A stretch of DNA of 64,000 nt from DATFVA01 sp963815785 (GTDB lineage Bacteria > Bacteroidota > Ignavibacteria > Ignavibacteriales > Ignavibacteriaceae). This document shows, one piece after another, positions 35,179 through 43,940 of this stretch. Position 1 is the stretch's first letter, and each line of letters starts with the position of its first letter. The notes below the pieces were generated by a model that saw nothing but the letters and a program-made list of their open reading frames with translations, was not told the origin of the DNA and made no database searches. Both the position numbers and the translations under genes were made by a program. Where the stretch lies: NCBI GenBank assembly GCA_963815785.1, contig CAWFHZ010000013.1, positions 376,871 to 440,870 of the forward strand. The letters are read 5' to 3'.

Positions 35179-37181
35179 AATGGAAAATTAAACTTCGATC
35201 TTCTGCCGTCATTGCAATTACCATTATAGTTGGAATAGTGATGATCACTTCTGCTTATTTTGAACTTCAGCAGGGGAAGAAGGAATTATATCATATCTTA
35301 AATGAACAATCACTTGCCTTAATTGAAACAATCACAGAAAGCTCTGTTAATACTATAAATTCCGGTTTTGAAATTGAAGACCTGATAACTGAAAGACTGC
35401 TGAACAATGCAAGATTAATCAGAGATCTTGATGCAAGGGGAAGGCTTACAAAGCAAAACCTGATCGAAATCGGCAAAGCGAATGATTTGTACAGGATAAA
35501 TATTTTTGATAAATCAGGTAACAGAGTTTTATCTAACCGCATTCCTGAACCGGGACACGCACATGGCGAAGAAAACATAAACAGGTTTGATGAGATAAGA
35601 TCTATTTTATCGGGTGAAAAAGATGAAGTTGTTATCGGATTAAAAGATGCTGAGTTCAATGAAGGACAGAGATTGGCAGTAGCAGTTGCCAGGAAAGAAA
35701 ATAAAGGTGCAATAGTTGTTAATCTTGATGCCAAGGATTTACTTGAATTCAGAAAGCGGATCGGTATCGGGAAAATCATTCAGGATATTTCCAGGAATTC
35801 GGGAATTCAATATATCGCTTTACAGGATTCCAGCGGTATTCTTGCCGCAAGTTTAAATATTGATTCGCTCGATGCAGTCGGAAATGATAAATTTTTACAG
35901 AATGCTTTGACCAACGATTCGGTTTATTACCGCACTGTTTCTTTTGGGAATAACAATATTTATGAAGTTGTAAAAAGATTAAAGTATGAAAACTCGGTTG
36001 TGGGAATTTACAGAATAGGGTTATCTCTTGACGAGGTTAGAAGTGTTGAAAACCGTACTTACAGGAGAATTATTATTATCACTCTAATTCTTACCGCCTT
36101 CTCAATTGTAACTCTCAGCATTGTATTCACCTCCCAAAATTTCAGGGCAATTTCAGAGGAATTCAAAAAGTTTAAATCATTTACCGGTTCCATTCTAAGA
36201 AATATGGATGAAACTGTAATAGTAATTAATAAAGATTTAACTATTTCATTATTCAATCGTTCAGCTCAAAAACTTTTTAAAATTAAAGAAGATGAGGTCA
36301 TCGGCAAGAACCTGAACGAACTAAAAGATTTTAATTTTTTATTAGATATTATTAAATCCGAAAGAAGCATTGAAAAACAAATACAAATAAATGGTGAAAT
36401 CAAATTCCTCTTGGTAAGTTCAACTACAAATTATAATGAAGAAAATGTTGCTGAAAACTATACGGTTGTATTAAGTGATATCACAGAAAAAAAGTCACTT
36501 GAAGAAAATGCCAAACGAAATGAAAAGCTTTCCGCAATGGGTGAACTTGCTTCAGGAGTTGCGCACGAAATAAGGAATCCGATTAATGCAATTGGAATGA
36601 TTGCACAACGGCTGCAAAAAGAGTTTTCTCCAGACGATAATAATGATGAATTTAATTCCATAACAAACCTGTTAAGGAGTGAAGTAACCCGGATAAACAA
36701 AATAATAAAGCAATTTCTAGATTACGCTAAACCCCTTGAAATCAATAAAGCAGAGATTGACGCCGATTATTACTTCAGCCAGATTTATCAACTGTTCCAG
36801 GGTCAGGCTGATAAGATGGAACTCAGTTTCAGAATGATTTCTAAAAATCCTTGTAAAATAAAACTTGACCCCGAGCTAATGAAACAGGCTTTAATGAATT
36901 TAATTCAGAATGCTTTCGATGCCGTGGGGGAGGAAGGGAAAGTTCATTTTGAATACATCTGCTCGAACAATAAACTTGAAATAATTTTAACAGATAATGG
37001 CATAGGAATTCCTGACAGGGATAAAGAAAAGATTTTCGATTTGTATTTTACTACCCGGAAAGATGGAACAGGTATTGGGCTGAGCATTACACAAAAAATA
37101 ATTGAACAACACGGCGGCACAATTTCATTCGAAAGTGCTGTTAGTAAAGGAACCACATTTAAAATAGTTTTACCGCAATGA
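35175..37181 (+). CDS. Membrane histidine kinase with extracytoplasmic Cache-like sensor and PAS
   Basis: A 668-residue NtrB/ZraS-type sensor. Membrane helix 1 (about 8-27) and helix 2 (about 296-318) enclose a ~265-residue extracytoplasmic domain that looks like a double Cache/PDC sensor. It includes a His-containing loop PEPGHAHGEEN that could bind metal. After it come a cytoplasmic PAS domain (about 335-430), HisKA with phospho-His in SGVAHEIRNPINAIG, and HATPase with GTGIGLSITQKIIEQHGG. It starts with GTG. Its TGA overlaps the ATG of the NtrC-type regulator (ATGA), so the pair is one unit. Ligand unknown. Confidence 0.92.
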   Translation: MKWKIKLRSSAVIAITIIVGIVMITSAYFELQQGKKELYHILNEQSLALIETITESSVNTINSGFEIEDLITERLLNNARLIRDLDARGRLTKQNLIEIGKANDLYRINIFDKSGNRVLSNRIPEPGHAHGEENINRFDEIRSILSGEKDEVVIGLKDAEFNEGQRLAVAVARKENKGAIVVNLDAKDLLEFRKRIGIGKIIQDISRNSGIQYIALQDSSGILAASLNIDSLDAVGNDKFLQNALTNDSVYYRTVSFGNNNIYEVVKRLKYENSVVGIYRIGLSLDEVRSVENRTYRRIIIITLILTAFSIVTLSIVFTSQNFRAISEEFKKFKSFTGSILRNMDETVIVINKDLTISLFNRSAQKLFKIKEDEVIGKNLNELKDFNFLLDIIKSERSIEKQIQINGEIKFLLVSSTTNYNEENVAENYTVVLSDITEKKSLEENAKRNEKLSAMGELASGVAHEIRNPINAIGMIAQRLQKEFSPDDNNDEFNSITNLLRSEVTRINKIIKQFLDYAKPLEINKAEIDADYYFSQIYQLFQGQADKMELSFRMISKNPCKIKLDPELMKQALMNLIQNAFDAVGEEGKVHFEYICSNNKLEIILTDNGIGIPDRDKEKIFDLYFTTRKDGTGIGLSITQKIIEQHGGTISFESAVSKGTTFKIVLPQ

Positions 37182-38548
37182 AAGATTACAGCATTTTAAT
37201 TATAGATGATGAGCAGACTCAACGAGAAGTTTTAACCGGTTACCTGAAAAAGAAAGGTTATCATCTCCTGTCTGCTGATTCAGGTGAAGAAGGAATCAGG
37301 CTGATTAAAGAAAATATGGTTGATATAGTTCTTTCAGATTATAAAATGCCTGATAAAACAGGAATGGAAGTTCTTGAAGAAGTAAAAGGAATAAATCCTG
37401 AAATTAGTTTCGTTATGATTACTGCATACAGCACCGTAGAGAATGCCGTTAAAGCTATGCGTCTCGGGGCATATGATTACTTATCAAAACCGGTCGATCT
37501 TGATGAGCTTGACATGATGATTGAAAAAATAACTGAGCACAGGAATCTGAAGTCTGAGATACAGAATTTAAAATCACAGCTCCGTGAGAAGCATAAGTTA
37601 ACTTCAATTGTTTCCCAATCACCAAAGATGGAAGAAGTGTTGAGTATAGTTTCAAGGGCTGCTGATAGCAATGCGTCAATACTCATTACCGGGGAAAATG
37701 GAACAGGAAAAGAGGTGGTTGCCAAAGCTGTGCATTATATAAGTCCGAGAAAGGATGGACCGTTTGTTGCAGTTAATATTCCTGCTTTATCTGAAAATCT
37801 TTTAGAAAGTGAATTATTCGGACATGAAAAAGGTTCTTTTACCGGGGCAGATAAAATGCGGAAAGGGAGATTCGAAATTGCGGATGGCGGAACGATATTT
37901 CTTGATGAAATCGGTGATATTCCCCCGGCGATGCAGGTTAAGCTGCTAAGAGTTCTGCAGGAACGTGAGATTGAGAGAGTTGGCGGGACAGAAAAAATTC
38001 CGGTTAATGTTAGAATTATCTCCGCGACAAATAAAAACCTTGAACAGAAAATTAAAGAGGGTATTTTTCGCGAAGATTTATTTTACAGACTTAATATTGT
38101 TACAATCTTTATTCCTCCTTTAAGAGAAAGGAAAGAAGATATTTTGCCAATGATTGAATTCTTTATCAATAAATATTCTGTACAGAATAATAAATCAGGA
38201 ATGGAGATTTCGAAGGAAGCAGCAGACAGCCTTTTGAAATATAATTTTCCGGGTAATGTCAGAGAGCTTGAAAACATAATTGAAAGAGCAGTTGTTCTTT
38301 CCCGCAGCAGCCTGATAACAATAAGCGACCTCCCAATGAATGTCAGAGGTTTTAAAGATGAAGTTGCTTCCGTTACAATAGAAGATGAAACAATGAATGA
38401 TAAAATTGAAGCGCTTGAGAAAACTATGATTTATGATGCGCTTGCAAAAATGAATGGAAACCAGACTCAGGCGGGAAAGTTGCTCGGTATAACTGAGCGT
38501 AATCTTCGGTATAAAATGAAAAAATACAATATTAAATTTCAGAAATAA
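37178..38548 (+). CDS. Sigma-54-dependent response regulator (NtrC family)
   Basis: A 456-residue activator. The N-terminal receiver has phospho-acceptor Asp54 (IVLSDYKMPDKTG) and YLSKPVDLDEL. A central AAA+ sigma-54 activation domain has Walker A GENGTGKE, the sigma-54 loop written GSFTGA in place of the commoner GAFTGA, and a GGTIFLDEIGDI Walker B. The C-terminal Fis-type helix-turn-helix (NQTQAGKLLGITERNLRYKM) binds enhancer DNA. It is coupled to the kinase by ATGA. It ends 1 base from the end of the convergent barrel gene with no terminator between. It is the likely activator of the two sigma-54-like promoters found 2.2 kb upstream and 1.4 kb downstream of the gene. Confidence 0.95.
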   Translation: MKDYSILIIDDEQTQREVLTGYLKKKGYHLLSADSGEEGIRLIKENMVDIVLSDYKMPDKTGMEVLEEVKGINPEISFVMITAYSTVENAVKAMRLGAYDYLSKPVDLDELDMMIEKITEHRNLKSEIQNLKSQLREKHKLTSIVSQSPKMEEVLSIVSRAADSNASILITGENGTGKEVVAKAVHYISPRKDGPFVAVNIPALSENLLESELFGHEKGSFTGADKMRKGRFEIADGGTIFLDEIGDIPPAMQVKLLRVLQEREIERVGGTEKIPVNVRIISATNKNLEQKIKEGIFREDLFYRLNIVTIFIPPLRERKEDILPMIEFFINKYSVQNNKSGMEISKEAADSLLKYNFPGNVRELENIIERAVVLSRSSLITISDLPMNVRGFKDEVASVTIEDETMNDKIEALEKTMIYDALAKMNGNQTQAGKLLGITERNLRYKMKKYNIKFQK

Positions 38549-38549
38549 A

Positions 38550-39647
38550 TTAAAAGCCCCACGTGAGAGATATAGAAGTCAGGTTATTGTCATAATCGTA
38601 AAAATAATCATTTGATTTGTTTATAAGATAGTTGTAACTAAATGAAAGCCCTAAACCATCTGTTAATCCCGACAAGTTAATTTCAACTTCAGCACCCAGG
38701 GCATAGTAATTATCTTTTCTTAAAATATCAGTTTCAGTACCATCGGCTAGCGCTACAGTAAGATTATTGAACTTCCTCTGCATATATACGAACTCACCTT
38801 TCACAATAACATCATCGGATAGAAGTTGAGTAAGTGCTGCACCGGTTTCAATCCCATCATTTGAATACGCGTCATTAAATATTTCTTCCTCGTAATAAAC
38901 ATAGTCAGTGTAAGTAATATACCTGTTCCCGGTAGTAAGATTTTTCCTGTAAAGAAAATACCCGCTCAGTCCTGTTGATTCTGTTAAGCCCTGGGCAATC
39001 TGCAAATAATTTTTCCACTGGGTAATATTATCTGCAATGTCAGGCGAATTAAATTTAAGTTTATAAATCTTAAAATCTATTTCAGTTCCGAGAGATAACG
39101 TTGTTTTTGTTGAAAATGTACTGCTGTACTTTGCAAATCCCTTGTGTTCGTAATGAGTAAATGAATCAAAGTTTTTATAATCATTATAAAAGAACAGGTA
39201 CCCGGTTAACAAATAATCCGTCTCGTTTGTAAAATGTCTGTAGTTTGCATAAGCTGATAGTTGAGAGAGATCGTAGATAGAAAGTTCATCACGGTTATTT
39301 CTCAAAGCGTAATTCACTCCTGCATTTAATGGATTCTCTTCCTCAGAAAGAAAATATGTATTCACTATTCCGAACTTGTGCGAATTCGATGATTTAAAAT
39401 TGTTCTCCCTGAAGTAGGTTAGGTTTCCCTTATAGTATAACTGAAAATTATTGTTGTCCGATTCAAAATCATATCCCGCATCGACAGATGCACTATGGAC
39501 AAAATCCGAAGTTTTATCGTAATTATTATAGATGTTATCATCGTAATAATTTTCAAACGTAGTATTTAAGGACAATTGGGGGAAACTGACCGATCCAAAT
39601 GCTACTGTTAAAACAAAGCAGATGGAGGCAGCAGATTTGAATCTCAT
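38550..39647 (-). CDS. Outer-membrane beta-barrel protein, unknown function
   Basis: A 365-residue exported protein with a signal peptide (about 1-24, ending FPQ). The sequence is dominated by alternating aromatic/polar strands: YYDDNIYNNYDKTSDFVHSA, YAYLxxYFxx-type repeats and SLTWGF at the C terminus, with the final Phe typical of outer-membrane barrels. About 14 to 16 strands can be imagined. No plug or TonB box is seen. Its ATG overlaps the stop of the 101-residue DGDG protein (ATGA), so the pair is co-translated from the 39972-39986 promoter candidate. Substrate unknown. Confidence 0.75.
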   Translation of the reverse strand: MRFKSAASICFVLTVAFGSVSFPQLSLNTTFENYYDDNIYNNYDKTSDFVHSASVDAGYDFESDNNNFQLYYKGNLTYFRENNFKSSNSHKFGIVNTYFLSEEENPLNAGVNYALRNNRDELSIYDLSQLSAYANYRHFTNETDYLLTGYLFFYNDYKNFDSFTHYEHKGFAKYSSTFSTKTTLSLGTEIDFKIYKLKFNSPDIADNITQWKNYLQIAQGLTESTGLSGYFLYRKNLTTGNRYITYTDYVYYEEEIFNDAYSNDGIETGAALTQLLSDDVIVKGEFVYMQRKFNNLTVALADGTETDILRKDNYYALGAEVEINLSGLTDGLGLSFSYNYLINKSNDYFYDYDNNLTSISLTWGF

Positions 39648-39949
39648 TGCCGCCCCCCGCCGCCATTGTGTCCGCCACCGTTCTGTCCGGCCCTGTGCCG
39701 CTTGCGTAATTTTTCAAACAGCAAACCTTTAACACGCTGATCGCAAATGCCATCGCCATCTTTATCAATAAATACATCTTTATTTCGTTTCCGGCTGGTT
39801 ACTGTTTCCTGCTGCTGAGCTTTTTGCTTCACTTCTGTTTTTACTGTTTCTTTTTTTTGTGTTCTTACTTTTGTAGAATCATTTTCCTGTGCAGGAACAG
39901 AAACAGAAAAAGCTATAGCGAAAATTGCGGCATATATAAGTGTCTTCAT
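39644..39949 (-). CDS. Small secreted protein with DKDGDG loop
   Basis: A 101-residue protein. Signal peptide at residues 1-20 (ending VPA), a Lys/Gln/Thr-rich linker (about 24-56), then FIDKDGDGICDQRV (60-73), a calcium-loop-like motif with a Cys, then a basic helix and a Gly-His-rich end. It shares the DGDGI motif, basic residues and Gly-rich tail with the 140-residue protein at 34520-34942. I use the ATG at 39949 because GGAGGT precedes it. A further upstream in-frame start would include the promoter-like element. The stop overlaps the barrel gene start by 4 bases. Confidence 0.78.
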   Translation of the reverse strand: MKTLIYAAIFAIAFSVSVPAQENDSTKVRTQKKETVKTEVKQKAQQQETVTSRKRNKDVFIDKDGDGICDQRVKGLLFEKLRKRHRAGQNGGGHNGGGGRQ

Positions 39950-39971
39950 GTTTACCTCCGGTAATAATAAG

Positions 39972-39986
39972 ACAAACAGAATGCCA
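39972..39986 (-). promoter_or_regulatory. Sigma-54-like promoter element upstream of the DKDGDG protein
   Basis: Minus strand reads TGGCATTCTGTTTGT. The -24 GG and -12 G have correct spacing, but the final base is T where C is expected. Predicted start of transcription is near 39962 and the ATG is at 39949, so the leader would be only about 13 bases and would hold just the GGAGGT site. Supported mainly by its parallel with the element at 34996-35011. Confidence 0.4.
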
Positions 39987-40056
39987 TCAAATTGATGCAA
40001 AATTTGGGAGAAGAAAGGGATTCTTAAAAATAAATGCGACGTATCAGGTTAGCTTA

Positions 40057-40070
40057 CGACCAAATGGTCG
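40057..40070. promoter_or_regulatory. Candidate activator-binding site B (inverted repeat)
   Basis: Perfect inverted repeat CGACCA-AA-TGGTCG, flanked on the minus-strand side by TCCCGA and followed 16 bases on by GTCG. It lies about 101 bases upstream of the predicted start of the 39949 gene and also just past the end of the CPYL protein gene. Its resemblance to site A at 35084-35097 and its equal distance make an enhancer for the NtrC-type regulator plausible. Confidence 0.45.
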
Positions 40071-40080
40071 GGATAAAACC

Positions 40081-40422
40081 TTAAGAGTTTTTACCTTCGG
40101 GCAAAGGCTGAAAATTAATGGTCTTTAAAATTTCTGTGCCTTTTTCTTTAAGGTAGGGACATTCACCTGAAGAAGTTCCATTTAAATACGGACATCCGTT
40201 TTGCTGCTCGGTACTTCCTTCAAGATAAGGACAGCCTGTTTGTCCTTCTTCTGCTTTATCAAGATAAGGACATTCCGCTTGTGAATGGTTCTGCTGAAGC
40301 TGTTCAAGATATGGACACTTTTTTGCCTGGTCCGGTTTGTTCCCCTTTTCAACAACCACATCCGAAGCTGTAAATGTCAGAGTTAAAATAAAGGCTAACA
40401 CAACTAATGAAAAATTTTTCAT
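40081..40422 (-). CDS. Small secreted protein with five CPYL repeats
   Basis: A 113-residue protein. A signal peptide covers residues 1-20. The rest is mostly low-complexity Gln/Glu/Gly with five copies of the tetrapeptide CPYL at Cys36, 51, 64, 77 and 88. The repeats are spaced 15, 13, 13 and 11 residues, usually as (K/E/G)CPYL(E/D/N/K). The Cys-Pro core is reminiscent of heme-regulatory CP motifs, but metal or disulfide roles are equally possible. No homology is recognised. It lies 131 bases upstream of the DKDGDG gene on the same strand. The ribosome-binding site before the ATG at 40422 is weak. Confidence 0.75.
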   Translation of the reverse strand: MKNFSLVVLAFILTLTFTASDVVVEKGNKPDQAKKCPYLEQLQQNHSQAECPYLDKAEEGQTGCPYLEGSTEQQNGCPYLNGTSSGECPYLKEKGTEILKTINFQPLPEGKNS

Positions 40423-40523
40423 TTTGCACCGTTCGTTTTGTTGTTAAGGGAATTTTGTTTGGTTATAAGTTAAGAAATTAAAATTAGAAATCAACTGGTG
40501 GAATTTGTATATCACATTATAAT

Positions 40524-40555
40524 ACTTTGCATCTTTGTGCCTTTGCGGTAAAAAG
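40524..40555. repeat. Degenerate GCAAAGGCACAAAG-type intergenic repeat
   Basis: On the minus strand the segment reads ACCGCAAAGGCACAAAGATG followed by CAAAG, a tandem of a CAAAGRYRC-like unit. Sequences of this form recur in intergenic regions of many bacterial genomes as short dispersed repeats. Only one copy is present in this window, so its mobility or function cannot be judged. It lies between the CPYL gene and the debranching-enzyme operon. The rest of that 243-base gap holds nothing else I can identify. Confidence 0.4.
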
Positions 40556-40665
40556 AAAACTGTAAAAAAGACAGAAGAATAAAGAGGTGTCATTTCGGCA
40601 ATAGAATTTATGAGACAACCGCTTTTCCTCATTCAATAATTCTTAATGAAGCTAACTGAAATTTG

Positions 40666-42769
40666 TTATTTCTTCTTCAGCACATAGCCAGAAGAAGGTT
40701 GAACCTCAATTTCCGATACAATAGTTCCCTGTGATTCTATGCCTGCTTTTTCCGGAGAAACAAGTACTTCCCAGTCACCCTTCGGTAAATGAAATTCTTC
40801 ATCCGTATCGAGATCAGCATTAAATAGAACTATAAATTCATTTTCTTCAAATTTAATATGGTAACCGAGTGCAAACTGGTTATCCCTGATAGCATAAAAA
40901 GTTAGATCTTCATACCCTGCTCTGCGGAAAGCTGAATAAGTATTACGCAGTGAAATCAATCCCTTATAATAATCAACAAGTTCTTTGTTCAGTACTGCAT
41001 ATTCATAATTGATGTAGTTCGTTTCATTATCTTTATTATAACTGTTGTGGTCAATCGTTCCCTTTAATGTATCATCAACATTTATATCTTTGCGAATAAC
41101 TTTACTTCTTGCAAATTCCTGTCCTGAATGTATCATCGTCATTCCCTGAGAAGTAAGAAGAAACAATGCACCGAGTTTATTCAGTTTTAATTGCTCCGTA
41201 TTTAGTTCTGCATTTTTATCAACATCTGTAATCACTTCATCCGGTTTTACATTTCCGAGCCCGATTCTTATAAAATCTCCGAGCGTAAATCCATCGTGAG
41301 ATTCAAGATAATTTACAGAGTGTTCTTTCTTCTGAAACAATCCAAGTGAATCTCTTACCAATGTACCGTTCACATAACTTTTTATTCTGCCGGGAGTATT
41401 GTTTCCATACCACTTTCCGAAAATCCATCCAAGCCCGTTAATAGGATTTTCACCTTTAACACCATTTCTTATCTGGTCATTCCACGAGCCCCATCCTCTT
41501 GAAGAAAATCCCGCAGGATCATAGCCGCCGCCCCACGGTTCGCAGACAAACACAACATCGGGATTAACTTTTTTTGCTTCTTTAATTATTTCTTCAATCG
41601 TTCCCCAATCAATTAATTTCCCGAGGTCAAAACGAAAACCATCAATATGATATTCTTTCATCCAGTAAAGAATACTTTCAATAATCATTCTGCGCATCAT
41701 TGGGCGTTCAGTTTTAAGATCGTTGCCTGTTCCGCTTTGTGAAATATAATTACCATTATCATCCAGCCTGAAATAATAATCTTTATCTATCTCTTTTAAA
41801 TTTCCTGTTTCATATTCCGAAAGATGATTATATACAACATCCATCATTACACCAATGCCTTCTTTATGAAACGCTTTCACCATTTCCTTAAAATCTGTAA
41901 TCGTTTTTGTCGTTGTCCCGTTCCACGTGTTCCATTTTATCCTATCTGTTCTTTCACTGTAATAACTTTCGGGAGCAAAAAAAGCCGCGGTCATATATCC
42001 CCAGTGATTTCTTTCATAAGGATTCCATGAATTATATCTTCCGTTAAGAGAATCTTTATAAGGAATTTCTAAATTCGCAAATTCCTGAGAAGGAAGAAGC
42101 TCAACAGTGTTTACACCGAGATTTTTAATATAACTCAGTCCGCCTGTTTTTCCTTTTTCAGTTAACCCGAGATAAGTTCCTCTTTCATCAACACCGGAAC
42201 TTTTATCAATTGTCATATCACGTACGTGCATTTCATAAATAATTAAATCGCGCCAGTCTCTTTTAATCCAATCATCATCTTCCCACTGGAAATCCTGTTC
42301 TGCCACAACCAGGGATTTACGGGGAGTAAAATAAGTGTTATAAGATGCTAACCGCTTTCGAATAAGGATCTATACAAAGTACAGGTTCTTTTCCCGGCTG
42401 AGTAACCTTATAATTGTAGTAAGTTCCTTCCAGGTTTCCGTCAACAGAAGTTTCCCAAACACAGTTTTCATCTTTCGTCATTTCAGATTCAGTTCCCTGT
42501 TCATCGGAAAGATCTTTAAATACAACGAGTGCGATATTCTCAGCAGAAGTTGAAAAAATTCTAAAAACCGTATTACCGTTCTCTATAAATGAACCAAGTT
42601 TTTTATCGGAATAATATTTATCAAGTTCCTGTAAATGTTTTTCAAATGCAATCTGTTTTTTGGTTCTTTTAATTTTAGTTGAATCAGAAACGAACAATTC
42701 GGCACCTGTAATTTTGTTACTGAATAAAATAATTAATAGTAGATATTTAATTATCGTAAATAATTTCAT
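40666..42769 (-). CDS. GH13 pullulanase/isoamylase-type debranching enzyme (frameshifted)
   Basis: A secreted alpha-1,6-glucosidase of about 700 residues. The 5' frame has a signal peptide (MKLFTIIKYLLLIILFSN start at 42769) and a CBM48-type domain (FRIFSTSAENIALVVFKD). It ends at a stop after DPYSKAVSIL. The 3' frame, offset by one base, continues ASYNTYFTPRKSLVV and holds the catalytic domain: region I DVVYNH, region II GFRFDLG with the nucleophile Asp, region III FVCEPWGG with the acid Glu, and region IV ESHDGF. One extra base around 42338-42350 explains the break. It follows the 110-residue gene by 25 bases. Function: glycogen or pullulan debranching. Confidence 0.9.
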
Positions 42770-42794
42770 TCTTCTTAAGAAATTATAATGTGAT

Positions 42795-43127
42795 TTATTC
42801 CCCGGCAAGTATTTTACCATCAACAACCGGAGTTACACATATCAATGGTTTTTCAGGCAGTTTAAACTTAGAAAAAATTTCTTCAAACAACTGAAACTGC
42901 ATACCTCTCTTCTCCAGCTTTGCAAAACGGTTATAGTTCATAAACTTTCCATGTTTGTCTTTCGGTGCATCAAATCTGTAAGCAGATTCAAAATCATCTT
43001 TCGCACGGCTTTTAAGAAATTTAATTTTGTTATCATCGCCGCCTTCTCTTTCATAAGCAACAGCACGAAATTCTTCTACAAAATTATTATTGATGACAAG
43101 ATAGATATTTAAAATAATCTCATTCAT
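42795..43127 (-). CDS. Hypothetical protein upstream of the debranching enzyme
   Basis: Not recognised. A 110-residue soluble, charged protein with no signal peptide. Its start overlaps the end of the 7-helix membrane protein gene by 8 bases, and it ends 25 bases before the debranching enzyme, so all three form one unit. The mid section KFLKSRAKDDFESAYRFDAPKDKHGKF is Lys/Asp-rich. Nothing indicates a catalytic role. Confidence 0.6.
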   Translation of the reverse strand: MNEIILNIYLVINNNFVEEFRAVAYEREGGDDNKIKFLKSRAKDDFESAYRFDAPKDKHGKFMNYNRFAKLEKRGMQFQLFEEIFSKFKLPEKPLICVTPVVDGKILAGE

Positions 43128-43791
43128 TCTTTGTTTTATTATTTAATGCAAAAAATCCCAAAGCAACTGCATAACCAAACGCAAATTTACAGAGTATACT
43201 TTCAATGCTGTTAATTAAACCCGGCAAATTTAATAAAAGCAATATAAAAGTTGCCACAACCGGGATAATAATAAAATAATGTCCGGTCAAAAGAAGTTTT
43301 ACCTGTTTCCGGTTTTTGTCTTCCGCTGTCTTACTACTTTTTAATAATAAAATAAATGAAATAAAAATCGGCAGGTAGTAAAATAATCCGTAAAGTGTTC
43401 CGAGAGGATAATTATAACTTGCATAAAGAACTGTACATTTTACAATTGCGAATTTTTCAATAACAGTTGAGTAATAAACAATAAAGAAAACTGCCGGCAG
43501 AATTATAAGAAGTTTTAGTCTGCTTTTTATTTTAAGAAAAGAAAAGACAAGCAGAAAACTCAGCGGCGGAAGAAAAGATATATCAGCAAAAGCGAGATAT
43601 GCCATAAATGAAGATTTAATTTCTATCCCGCAGATGAAATATTCTGTTGCCTGGTAAACAGCAAGCAGAAGAATCATCAGGAAGACCAAAATATTTTCTT
43701 TGTTTTTATCTGTAAAAATTAAAAGGTTAACCAGCAGTACAATTTCTATACACGCTATTAAGAGAGATACAACTCCGTCAAGATTATTCAA
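43120..43791 (-). CDS. Seven-helix membrane protein, unknown function
   Basis: A 223-residue integral membrane protein with about seven hydrophobic segments (near 8-25, 33-50, 62-82, 90-110, 128-148, 167-190 and 198-214) and short charged loops. The layout resembles the 7TM sensory modules found at the N termini of some histidine kinases, but no kinase domain follows. It heads the debranching-enzyme operon and overlaps the next gene by 8 bases. Signal or transport role undetermined. The adjacent intergenic region (43792-43940) contains the AbiE control region on the other strand. Confidence 0.65.
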   Translation of the reverse strand: MNNLDGVVSLLIACIEIVLLVNLLIFTDKNKENILVFLMILLLAVYQATEYFICGIEIKSSFMAYLAFADISFLPPLSFLLVFSFLKIKSRLKLLIILPAVFFIVYYSTVIEKFAIVKCTVLYASYNYPLGTLYGLFYYLPIFISFILLLKSSKTAEDKNRKQVKLLLTGHYFIIIPVVATFILLLLNLPGLINSIESILCKFAFGYAVALGFFALNNKTKNE

Positions 43792-43882
43792 AAGTATTTA
43801 CCAGTTGTTTATTAAAATGTGGTTTAAATATAAAAAATAGTTTTATGATGAGAATTTTGTAATAAATTAAATAAAAAAATAT

Positions 43883-43929
43883 GGTTCGATTTACAGGCAA
43901 TTTTTGTATTTTTGCCTGTAAATAGAACC
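43883..43929. promoter_or_regulatory. Long inverted repeat in the abiE promoter
   Basis: Left arm GGTTCGATTTACAGGCA (43883-43899) and right arm TGCCTGTAAATAGAACC (43913-43929) pair at 16 of 17 positions around a 13-base spacer. TATTTTTG (43907-43914), the -7 form used by Bacteroidetes-type promoters, falls in the spacer and right arm. The right arm ends 11 bases before the abiEi ATG. AbiEi-family antitoxins are known to repress their own operon by binding inverted repeats at the promoter, and this repeat is placed for that. Confidence 0.75.
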
Positions 43930-43940
43930 AACTATACGTT

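Noticed and set aside
36059..37156. Minus-strand reading frames within the histidine kinase gene
   Set aside because: Shadows of the kinase coding strand; no ribosome sites or recognisable domains.
40444..40632. 62-residue reading frame on the minus strand
   Set aside because: It spans the dispersed-repeat segment, has no ribosome-binding site, and reads as translated repeat DNA.
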